The notes under the pieces were generated by a model. It made no database searches. It was not told the origin of the DNA and worked only from the letters and a program-made list of their open reading frames with translations. From NCBI GenBank assembly GCA_016177905.1, contig JACOUK010000005.1, positions 1 to 13,044 on the forward strand: a stretch of 13,044 nucleotides of DNA, given 5' to 3'. The position numbers and the translations under genes are program-made. Shown here piece after piece: positions 7,181-12,624 of this stretch. The stretch comes from Candidatus Spechtiibacteriota bacterium. Lineage in GTDB: Bacteria > Patescibacteriota > Minisyncoccia > Spechtbacterales > HO2-43-30. How positions within the stretch are numbered: the first letter of the stretch is position 1; every line of letters starts with the position of its first letter.

Positions 7181-7537
7181 TTATTTCTTTTCTATTTCTT
7201 TTTCTTTCGCCTGACCTTTTGGTTCTTCTTTTGAAGCTTCTGCTGTCGCTTGCACAGCTTTCTTTTCGATTTCCTGCTGCATGCGGCCTCCGTGCCTCAC
7301 AAATTTCCGCGTTGGAGAAAATTCTCCCAGCTTATGGCCCACCATGTCTTCCGCTATAAATACCGGAATGTGCTCTCTTCCGTTATGCACCCCGAATGTA
7401 AAGCCGATCATTTCCGGGGTTATGGTGCAGGCGCGCGACCAAGTCTTGATTATCACTTTGTCGCCAACCCGAACACGCGACATTTTTTTCAAAAGCCTTT
7501 CATCAACATATGGTCCTTTTTTCAAACTTCGCGGCAT
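7181..7537 (-). CDS. rpsS: 30S ribosomal protein S19 with C-terminal extension
   Basis: S19 lies in the head of the small subunit next to S13. The ATG at 7537-7535 gives the strict family start MPRSLKKGPYVDE, so the longer GTG reading is not used. The core ends near GHKLGEFSPTRKFVRHGG, the conserved C-terminal signature. After it there is an unusual tail of about 30 residues rich in Glu, Lys and Ala, bringing the protein to 118 residues against about 92 in E. coli. This is one of the few genes in the operon with a convincing ribosome site: GGAG at 7550-7547, 9 bases before the ATG. The leader before it is highly structured. Confidence 0.96.
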   Translation of the reverse strand: MPRSLKKGPYVDERLLKKMSRVRVGDKVIIKTWSRACTITPEMIGFTFGVHNGREHIPVFIAEDMVGHKLGEFSPTRKFVRHGGRMQQEIEKKAVQATAEASKEEPKGQAKEKEIEKK

Positions 7538-7551
7538 GTGTGTAATCTCCA

Positions 7552-7626
7552 CTCCTTACGAAGGAGGGGTCAGGGGAGGTCGCTTACATTTACGACCCCT
7601 CCTCACCTCCCCTTCGCAAGGGGAGG
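7552..7626 (-). repeat. Nested, mutually exclusive hairpins between rplB and rpsS
   Basis: The 95-base gap between rplB and rpsS is packed with inverted repeats. In minus-strand order they are: CCTCCCCTT/AAGGGGAGG (7626-7618 with 7614-7606, 3-base loop); AGGAGGGGT (7603-7595) with ACCCCTCCT (7570-7562); and CTCCTT (7566-7561) with AAGGAG (7557-7552). The GGGGAGGT at 7612-7605 can instead pair with ACCTCCCC at 7580-7573. The second and third hairpins share 7562-7566, so they cannot form together. The last hairpin contains one AAGGAG and ends beside the GGAG used by rpsS. This may be a regulatory leader or a REP-like palindromic repeat that landed in the operon. Confidence 0.6.
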
Positions 7627-7632
7627 AACGAC

Positions 7633-8460
7633 TTAATTCTTCGTTCTTCTTCCCAATATCAGGGCGCTGGAATACTTATGTCTGTTTCTCGTCCTCACCC
7701 CAAAAGCATTTTTCCCCCATGGAGTCTTTGGGTGTTTAAGTCCGGTGCTTGTCTTGCCTTCTCCGCCTCCATGCGGATGATCAACCGGATTCATCGCGGT
7801 CCCGCGCACATGAGGCCGTACGCCTCTCAACCGCATTCTTCCGGCTTTTCCGATAATCTCAAAACGAAACTGCGGGTTTGAAACAGACCCGATACTCGCG
7901 TAGCAATCCGCCAAAAGTTTTCGCGTCTCGCCTGACGGCAACGCGATGGTCGCGTATCTCCCTTCAATCGCAAGGACTTTAGCGCTTGCGCCCGCAGACC
8001 GCGCAAGTTTTCCTCCCTTCCCCGGCTGAAATTCAATATTGTACACAGGCGTCCCGACCGGAATATGCGTAAGTTGCATTCTGTTACCTACTATCGCTGT
8101 TTCTAATTTTTCTCCGCACGCGACTTCATTTCCCGCCTCAAGTCCTTCCGGAGCAATGATATACGCCCTTTGTGCGTCTTTATATTCAATAAGAGCAATG
8201 CGCGCGTTTCGATTCGGATCATATTCTATCGCTATGACTTTCGCGGATTCTCCCGTTCTTCTTTGTCCAAATTCAATAATCCGGTATTTTTTCTTTACCC
8301 CTCCGCCATGATGCCGCACGCTGATTTTACCCCTCGATCTCGCTCCGGTTCCATGCAAAACAGCGAGCAACCCTTTTTCTGGCTTGCCTTTTGTTATCAT
8401 AGTAAAATCCGGTCGGGTCATCCGACGCCTCCCTGGACTTGTTGGTCTGTACTGTTGCAT
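7633..8460 (-). CDS. rplB: 50S ribosomal protein L2
   Basis: L2 is a core 23S rRNA-binding protein close to the peptidyl-transferase centre and needed for subunit joining. The 275-residue, full-length product has the N-terminal MQQYRPTSPGRRRMTRPDF, the OB-like and SH3-like domains, GKAGRMRLRGVRPHVRGTAM, and the functional loop NPVDHPHGGGEGK with the two conserved histidines at residues 228 and 230. It lies 19 bases after rplW. No Shine-Dalgarno sequence is visible before the ATG. Confidence 0.97.
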   Translation of the reverse strand: MQQYRPTSPGRRRMTRPDFTMITKGKPEKGLLAVLHGTGARSRGKISVRHHGGGVKKKYRIIEFGQRRTGESAKVIAIEYDPNRNARIALIEYKDAQRAYIIAPEGLEAGNEVACGEKLETAIVGNRMQLTHIPVGTPVYNIEFQPGKGGKLARSAGASAKVLAIEGRYATIALPSGETRKLLADCYASIGSVSNPQFRFEIIGKAGRMRLRGVRPHVRGTAMNPVDHPHGGGEGKTSTGLKHPKTPWGKNAFGVRTRNRHKYSSALILGRRTKN

Positions 8461-8479
8461 AAAAAATCAATAGAAATAC

Positions 8480-8884
8480 TTAATGCGGCAATACTTCGAT
8501 TTTTTCACCCTTTTGCAATTCTATCACAGCTTTCGTGTAGCCGCTTTTCCACCATATATGCCTTCCGTGTCTCCGTTGCTTTCGCGGAATATGGATTTTG
8601 CGGACCGTGAGGACATGCACGCCGTACACTTCTTGAATCGCGCGCTTCACCTCGCTTTTTGACGTGCGATCGTAAACTCGGAAAATATACTGATTCAAAC
8701 GCGATGCTTCCGTTGCTTTTTCTGTAACATGGGGCTGACGCAAGATGCGCCATGCAATGTTTGATTCCTTCAGAACAACTTTCCCCGACGCTTCCTCTTT
8801 CTTCTCACGCACGGCAACATCGGGTTTTCGCGCCATTCGCGGCTGTCCCTTCTCTGCTTTTTTAAAAAAATCAAGTAGTGCCAT
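8480..8884 (-). CDS. rplW: 50S ribosomal protein L23 with N-terminal extension
   Basis: L23 is the main docking protein at the exit tunnel for trigger factor and SRP. The L23 core starts near residue 43 (AWRILRQPHVTEKATEA) and runs through FRVYDRTSKSEVKRAIQEVYGVHV, in two blocks, to the basic loop RKQRRHGRHIWWKSGYTKAVI. The roughly 42 residues before it (MALLDFFKKAEKGQPRMARK and a charged stretch) are extra compared with the usual protein of about 95 residues. The ATG at 8884-8882 overlaps the rplD end by 14 bases and has no Shine-Dalgarno motif; a later start cannot be ruled out. Confidence 0.93.
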   Translation of the reverse strand: MALLDFFKKAEKGQPRMARKPDVAVREKKEEASGKVVLKESNIAWRILRQPHVTEKATEASRLNQYIFRVYDRTSKSEVKRAIQEVYGVHVLTVRKIHIPRKQRRHGRHIWWKSGYTKAVIELQKGEKIEVLPH

Positions 8885-9524
8885 GTTTTTGTGCGCGCGC
8901 TTTGTACTTCTCTTCAAACGCCCTCAAAGTTGCTTTGGTAATAATTATATACTTGTGTCTCAATACGTCCAATACATTGAGGCTCGAAACATCAGTCAGG
9001 TGAAAATCAGGGATATTTCTCCCCGCTCGCTCTATGGTCGCATCTCTCTTGTCAAGCACCAACAGGGCGCTCGCGCTATCGGGCACTATCTTTTCCACTA
9101 TTTTTGCCATCTCCTTTGTTTTTGGAGATTGAAGCGCTACTGCATCAACAAGAATAAGTTCCTCGTCCTTCGCCTTTCCGGAAAGCGCGGTAAGGACTGC
9201 CTTGCGATTCATTTTTTTGTTGATTTTTTGCTTAAAATTGCGCTCACTCGTAGGCCCCAGCGAGACTCCTCCGCCTTTCCAAATGGGGGAGCGTATTGAT
9301 CCTTGTCGGGCCCGGCCCGTTCCTTTCTGTCTCCACGGCTTCTTCCCTCCGCCCCGCACATCTCCTCTTCCCTTTGTGTGAGCGATGACTTTTCTTGCGT
9401 TTGCGCGTTGCGCAACCGCGACTTGCGCCAAAAGCGCGGAGTTTATTTTCACGCCAAAAATTTCGCTCGGCAATTCCGTCTTTCCTATCTGTTCGCCATT
9501 TTGATTAAAGGTATTGACAAACAT
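8871..9524 (-). CDS. rplD: 50S ribosomal protein L4
   Basis: L4 lines the exit tunnel and in E. coli also represses the S10 operon. The 217-residue product starts MFVNTFNQNGEQIGKTELP and contains the tunnel loop GRGDVRGGGKKPWRQKGTGR followed by ARQGSIRSPIWKGGG. The start at 9524-9522 was chosen because it gives the family N-terminus; the 53 codons that can be read upstream are antisense to another gene. There is no Shine-Dalgarno sequence, and the bases before the ATG are the promoter of the opposite-strand gene at 9576-9935. L4 is thus separated from L3 by 490 bases, whereas the two are normally almost adjacent. Confidence 0.96.
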   Translation of the reverse strand: MFVNTFNQNGEQIGKTELPSEIFGVKINSALLAQVAVAQRANARKVIAHTKGRGDVRGGGKKPWRQKGTGRARQGSIRSPIWKGGGVSLGPTSERNFKQKINKKMNRKAVLTALSGKAKDEELILVDAVALQSPKTKEMAKIVEKIVPDSASALLVLDKRDATIERAGRNIPDFHLTDVSSLNVLDVLRHKYIIITKATLRAFEEKYKARAQKHGTT

Positions 9525-9542
9525 TTTACTATATGCTATAAT
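9514..9542 (+). promoter_or_regulatory. Consensus sigma-70 promoter for the inserted plus-strand gene
   Basis: TTGACA at 9514-9519 and TATAAT at 9537-9542 match both consensus boxes exactly and are spaced by the ideal 17 bases. Transcription should begin near 9549, giving a leader of about 27 bases with GGAGGTG at 9564-9570, 5 bases before the ATG at 9576. The -35 box lies within the first codons of rplD on the other strand, and the -10 box occupies the place where the rplD ribosome site would be. Confidence 0.88.
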
Positions 9543-9575
9543 GATATTACCGAATTTGGATATGGAGGTGAACCC

Positions 9576-9935
9576 ATGGCAACGCGCAAAAAGACCACGA
9601 CCGAGGAAATCACCACAAAGGAGCTGAAGCGGGAGATCAGGGACATTTGCCAGCTCACTACCTTGACCCCCGGCCAAGTCCACGGGATCCTACGGGAGAG
9701 CGGAATAACCTGCAGTCTGAACGAGCTGAATACCGCTTTCCTGGCCCTAGTCCGCGACTGCATCCTCGACACGTCCATGTCGCAGGGCTCGACCTTAGAC
9801 GACGAGATCATCGTCCGGTTCCATGGGCCGCATGCAAAAGATTTTAATCCGTTGGAGGCCGACATCATCGGTATCGGTTCTCGCATCACCCACTTCATGG
9901 GCGATGACTGTGACCCCCCGCACGAGCTTTCATGA
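9576..9935 (+). CDS. Unknown 119-residue protein inserted between rplC and rplD on the opposite strand
   Basis: I do not recognise this protein. It starts MATRKKTTTEEITTKELKRE, then has likely helices at about residues 14-27, 32-42 (PGQVHGILRES) and 47-64 (SLNELNTAFLALVRDCIL), and a polar C-terminal half with DDEIIVRFHGPHAKDF and the end GDDCDPPHELS. It has no signal peptide or membrane segment and looks soluble. The three-helix front could be a helix-turn-helix-like fold, which is only a guess. The gene has its own perfect promoter, a strong GGAGGTG ribosome site and a hairpin terminator. Its codons end mostly in C or G (ATC for 10 of 12 Ile, GAG for 8 of 9 Glu), and by my count 9601-9720 is about 57% G+C. 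These traits suggest a transferred or separately evolving unit that is strongly expressed. Confidence 0.85.
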   Translation: MATRKKTTTEEITTKELKREIRDICQLTTLTPGQVHGILRESGITCSLNELNTAFLALVRDCILDTSMSQGSTLDDEIIVRFHGPHAKDFNPLEADIIGIGSRITHFMGDDCDPPHELS

Positions 9936-9954
9936 CATCAAGCATGGACCATTC

Positions 9955-9994
9955 TTGCCCCCGCGCCATCGCGTGCGGGGGCAATTCAATTTTT
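9955..9994 (+). terminator. Hairpin terminator after the inserted gene
   Basis: TTGCCCCCGC at 9955-9964 pairs perfectly with GCGGGGGCAA at 9975-9984, a 10-bp stem with a 10-base loop, followed by TTCAATTTTT on the plus strand. It starts 19 bases after the stop of the 119-residue gene. On the minus strand the stem is followed by GAATGGTCC, with no U-run, so rplC transcription could pass through towards rplD. It acts best as a one-way terminator for the plus-strand gene. Confidence 0.72.
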
Positions 9995-10014
9995 AAAACT
10001 TTTAATCTCCTGTC

Positions 10015-10635
10015 CTATCCTCGTATCTCCACCAAACTCCCTCTCGGTCCCGGAATAGCGCCTTTCAAAGCGAGCAGATTATTCTCCACGTCGATTTTTA
10101 CAATCTCCACGGCGCGTCGGGTCACTCTCTCATGCCCCATTCGCCCGCCCATTCTCTTCCCCTTTCTCACATGCTGTGGAAACCGCGAGCCAATGGCTCC
10201 CGGCGCCCGATACTTCTCTTTCGTGCCGTGAGTTGCTTTCATACCCTTAAATCCGTGACGCTTCACAACCCCCTGAAATCCTTTCCCTTTGGAAATTCCT
10301 CTCACACCTACTGTATTTCCTTCTTTAAATATAGAAACATCAATCTTCTCTCCAACTTTTGGGATTGTGGGTTCTCCGTTCTTGAGGGAATCCACAATTT
10401 TATACTCTCGCAGCCATCGAAAATCTCCAAGATTTTTTAGGTGTCCTTTGATTGATTTTGTCAGATGCTTCTTCTTTCCAAAACCTACCTGCACTGCCTG
10501 ATACCCGTCCTTTTCCTTAGTTCTAATCTGCGTCACCACCACAGGTCCTGCCTCAACCAAGGTCACGGGAATAACTTTCCCGCCATCGCTGAAAACTTGC
10601 GTCATTTCAATTTTTTTCCCGAGCAAAAATTTCAT
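10015..10635 (-). CDS. rplC: 50S ribosomal protein L3
   Basis: L3 is an early 23S rRNA-binding protein whose loop reaches the peptidyl-transferase centre. The 206-residue product starts MKFLLGKKIEMTQVFSDGG and has the signatures GVRGISKGKGFQGVVKRHGF, then RAPGAIGSRFPQHVRKGKRM and GGRMGHERVT, and ends with the family pattern NLLALKGAIPGPRGSLVEI. The ATG at 10635-10633 gives the family N-terminus; another in-frame ATG lies five codons upstream at 10650. An AAAGGA at 10670-10665 is the only ribosome-site candidate, but it is 14 bases before the upstream ATG and 29 before the preferred one. Both lie in or beside a large inverted repeat. The gene is separated from rpsJ by 255 bases and from rplD by 490, both unusual. 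Confidence 0.96.
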   Translation of the reverse strand: MKFLLGKKIEMTQVFSDGGKVIPVTLVEAGPVVVTQIRTKEKDGYQAVQVGFGKKKHLTKSIKGHLKNLGDFRWLREYKIVDSLKNGEPTIPKVGEKIDVSIFKEGNTVGVRGISKGKGFQGVVKRHGFKGMKATHGTKEKYRAPGAIGSRFPQHVRKGKRMGGRMGHERVTRRAVEIVKIDVENNLLALKGAIPGPRGSLVEIRG

Positions 10636-10637
10636 GC

Positions 10638-10768
10638 CATTATTGCCCATGACCCGCCAAAATTTCCTTTGTGCTGGTATGGTGCATGTAATAAATTATA
10701 TACTATTGCGCTCACGCTATTGCAATGATTTCATAGAAAATTTAGGCGGGGAATGGCTTGCAATAATG
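10638..10768 (-). promoter_or_regulatory. Large inverted repeat at the rplC translation start
   Basis: The arms are 10638-10671 and 10732-10768, with a 60-base loop. In order from the base the pairs are CATTATTGC/GCAATAATG (9 bp), CCAT/ATGG (4 bp, after a 3-base bulge at 10757-10759), CCCGCC/GGCGGG (6 bp, after a 2-base mismatch), AAATTT/AAATTT (6 bp), then a G-U wobble in the minus-strand RNA and four further pairs with single mismatches, about 30 pairs in total. In the minus-strand RNA the 3' arm holds AAAGGA and the upstream ATG and stops 2 bases before the preferred L3 ATG, so the folded form would hide the start region. Confidence 0.6.
10695..10725 (-). promoter_or_regulatory. Possible weak promoter inside the rplC leader
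   Basis: On the minus strand TTGCAA (10725-10720) and TATAAT (10700-10695) are separated by 19 bases, longer than ideal. The pair lies in the loop of the inverted repeat, about 60 bases before the rplC start. A start here would yield RNA without the 5' arm, and so without the stem. The -10 box is perfect, but the region is A/T-rich and the spacing is poor. Confidence 0.33.
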
Positions 10769-10771
10769 AGC

Positions 10772-10810
10772 ACCCGCCACAATGGGAGCGAAAGCGACCT
10801 TTGGGCGGGT
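10772..10810 (-). repeat. Hairpin with ACCCGCC/GGCGGGT arms (REP-like unit, copy 2)
   Basis: ACCCGCC at 10772-10778 pairs with GGCGGGT at 10804-10810. Inside, CAA/TTG and GG/CC pairs extend the stem to about 12 bp around a 12-base loop. The arms and the flanking TGC match the unit at 152-187 before the metY-like gene. It lies directly beyond the large inverted repeat in the rpsJ-rplC gap. The remainder of that gap (10811-10890) is A/T-rich and holds no gene that I can support. Confidence 0.5.
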
Positions 10811-10890
10811 AACTAACATATAAATATATTGATCTTGACGTTTATTCTTGTGAAATTTGGTCCAAAGATGTTTTATTATATCTCCATCTT

Positions 10891-11277
10891 TTACATCTTT
10901 ATTTCGATGTCAACTCCTGCCGGCAAACTCAAATCCGTAAGCGCGTCGATGACCGCAGGCGTTGGATTCAGAATATCAAGCAAACGTTTATGAATCCTCA
11001 TCTCAAACTGTTCTCTTGCGTCTTTGTGAATAAACGAAGAGCGATTCACCGTATAGAGATGTTTCTCTGTGGGGAGAGGTATCGGCCCATGAACTTCCAC
11101 GCCATAGCGAAGCGCAGTGTCCACAATCTGACGGACAGACGAATCAATCACTTTGTGATCGTATGCTTTGATCTTGATACGAATCCGTGATTCGGCTATT
11201 GCCTCTTTTTTTATTGCGGTTTTTGTTTTCTCCTTTCGAGAAACGCCTCGTTTGGATACAGTTTTTGAAGGACTCAT
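10891..11277 (-). CDS. rpsJ: 30S ribosomal protein S10 with N-terminal extension
   Basis: S10 lies in the head of the small subunit and, as NusE, also joins transcription antitermination complexes. The core begins near residue 29 (ESRIRIKIKAYDHKVIDSSV) and includes GPIPLPTEKHLYTVNRSSFIH split over the usual loop, then REQFEMRIHKRLLDI and a C-terminus GVDIEIKM. Before the core are about 28 extra residues rich in Lys, Ser and Thr, so the protein is 128 residues against about 103 in E. coli. The ATG at 11277-11275 is preferred over a TTG three codons upstream. It lies 15 bases after the tuf stop. No clear Shine-Dalgarno sequence. Confidence 0.95.
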   Translation of the reverse strand: MSPSKTVSKRGVSRKEKTKTAIKKEAIAESRIRIKIKAYDHKVIDSSVRQIVDTALRYGVEVHGPIPLPTEKHLYTVNRSSFIHKDAREQFEMRIHKRLLDILNPTPAVIDALTDLSLPAGVDIEIKM

Positions 11278-11292
11278 CTTTCGCAAGCTAGG

Positions 11293-12489
11293 CTAATTCA
11301 ATATTTTCGTCACTACCCCCGCCCCTACCGTCTTGCCTCCTTCGCGTATTGCGAATCTTTGCTGCTCTTCAAGCGCGACGGGCACCACAAGCTTTACCTT
11401 AATGTTTACCGTGTCGCCCGGCATAACCATCTCTGTTCCTTCCTGCAGTGTCACGTCTCCGGTAACATCCGTAGTTCTCAAGTAAAACTGTGGTTTATAT
11501 CCGGTAAAGAACGGCGTGTGTCTTCCGCCTTCTTCTTTGGTTAAAATATACACTTCTCCGTCAAATTCCGTATGCGGAGTAAGAGTTCCGGGAATTGCAA
11601 GCACCTGACCTCGCTCGACTTCCTCTTTTTTTAATCCTCTCAAAAGCAAGCCGACATTATCGCCAGCCATGCCAAAGTCCAATGTTTTATTAAACATTTC
11701 AACGCCGGTCACGGCAGTCTTTTGAGTTGGCCGTATTCCTATCACTTCTATTTCGGACCCTACTTTAATTTGCCCGCGCTCAATCCTTCCGGTCACTACT
11801 GTTCCCCGGCCCTCAATGGAAAATATGTCCTCTATCGGCATCAAAAACGGCTTCTCGATCTCGCGCTTGGGAATCACAAAATAATCATCCATTGCCTGCA
11901 AAAGTTCTCCTATGGATTTTGACGCTTCTTCGTCGGCCGAAGACGCGCTAAGCGCTTGGAGCGCGGAACCTTTGATAATAGGAGTCTTCTCTCCGTCGAA
12001 TTCATATTTTGTTAAAAGTTCCCGAACCTCGGTTTCTACCAGTTGAATAAGCTCCGGATCGTCCACTTGATCAACTTTATTCAAGAACACCACAATTGAC
12101 GGTACCCCGACCTGCCGTGCGAGAAGTATGTGCTCTCTTGTCTGGGGCATTGGTCCATCTGCCGCTGACACCACAAGTATTGCGCCGTCCATCTGCGCCG
12201 CGCCAGTGATCATGTTCTTGATATAATCCGCGTGTCCCGGCGCATCGATGTGCGCGTAATGACGATTCGCGCTTTCATATTCAACATGCGCAAGATTGAT
12301 CGTAATGCCTCGCGCTTTTTCTTCGGGCGCAGAATCAATTTGATCAACTCCCTTGTCAGACCCCTTCCACCCCTTCAGCTTCACATAATGCAAAATCGCC
12401 GCTGTCAGGGTTGTTTTCCCATGATCAACGTGACCTATAGTACCCACGTTGATATGAGGTTTTGTTCTTTCAAACTTTTCTGTCGCCAT
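11293..12489 (-). CDS. tuf: Elongation factor Tu
   Basis: EF-Tu is the GTPase that brings aminoacyl-tRNA to the ribosomal A site. The 398-residue product has the P-loop GHVDHGKT at residues 19-26, the switch I motif RGITINLAHVEYE, the switch II motif DAPGHADYIKNM, and the guanine-recognition motifs NKVD and GSAL. Domains 2 and 3 follow, with GRGTVVTGRIERG and the end FAIREGGKTVGAGVVTKILN. Compared with E. coli the G3 motif is DAPGH instead of DCPGH and the G4 motif NKVD instead of NKCD, both allowed in the family. The ATG at 12489-12487 gives the family start MATEKFERTKPH; an in-frame upstream ATG at 12507 lies in the tandem repeat. Promoter at 12587-12615. Confidence 0.98.
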   Translation of the reverse strand: MATEKFERTKPHINVGTIGHVDHGKTTLTAAILHYVKLKGWKGSDKGVDQIDSAPEEKARGITINLAHVEYESANRHYAHIDAPGHADYIKNMITGAAQMDGAILVVSAADGPMPQTREHILLARQVGVPSIVVFLNKVDQVDDPELIQLVETEVRELLTKYEFDGEKTPIIKGSALQALSASSADEEASKSIGELLQAMDDYFVIPKREIEKPFLMPIEDIFSIEGRGTVVTGRIERGQIKVGSEIEVIGIRPTQKTAVTGVEMFNKTLDFGMAGDNVGLLLRGLKKEEVERGQVLAIPGTLTPHTEFDGEVYILTKEEGGRHTPFFTGYKPQFYLRTTDVTGDVTLQEGTEMVMPGDTVNIKVKLVVPVALEEQQRFAIREGGKTVGAGVVTKILN

Positions 12490-12498
12490 ACAAACTTC

Positions 12499-12526
12499 AT
12501 GAAACATGAAACATGAAACATGAAAC
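12499..12526. repeat. Four tandem copies of ATGAAAC just before tuf
   Basis: The 7-base unit ATGAAAC (GTTTCAT on the coding strand) is repeated four times without change at 12499-12505, 12506-12512, 12513-12519 and 12520-12526, ending 9 bases before the tuf ATG. On the minus strand it creates several ATG triplets in different frames, one in frame with tuf. The unit length is not a multiple of three, so changes in copy number would shift upstream start frames. Confidence 0.9.
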
Positions 12527-12586
12527 TTTTATTTCATATTTCAGACTCCGTGTTTCAGCGCTTATAAAATAAAGAATACAAGATGT

Positions 12587-12615
12587 ATCCTATCTCAAGG
12601 CTCCAAATATGTCAA
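12587..12615 (-). promoter_or_regulatory. Promoter of tuf and the downstream S10/spc genes
   Basis: On the minus strand TTGACA (12615-12610) and TAGGAT (12592-12587) are spaced by exactly 17 bases. The -35 box is perfect and the -10 box differs at two positions. Transcription should start near 12580 and give a leader of about 90 bases before tuf. A 7-bp inverted repeat, CTATCTC at 12590-12596 with GAGATAG at 12616-12622, overlaps the -10 box and abuts the -35 box, and might be an operator. Confidence 0.78.
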
Positions 12616-12624
12616 GAGATAGCA

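Noticed and set aside
8745..9299. A 184-codon plus-strand open frame opposite rplD and rplW.
   Set aside because: Both L4 and L23 are unmistakable on the minus strand and the plus-strand frame has no leader signals.
9536..9898. A 120-codon minus-strand open frame antisense to the inserted gene.
   Set aside because: The promoter, ribosome site, codon pattern and terminator all support the plus-strand reading. The minus-strand translation is low-complexity and has no such signals.
10634..10816. A 60-codon plus-strand open frame in the rpsJ-rplC gap.
   Set aside because: It runs through the inverted repeat and the L3 start, lacks a ribosome site and shows no recognisable protein pattern.
10864..10891. 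A 7-bp AAAGATG/CATCTTT stem right after the rpsJ stop, as a possible terminator.
   Set aside because: The stem is A/T-rich with a 14-base loop and only three U residues at the end, followed by GGACC. Too weak to call.
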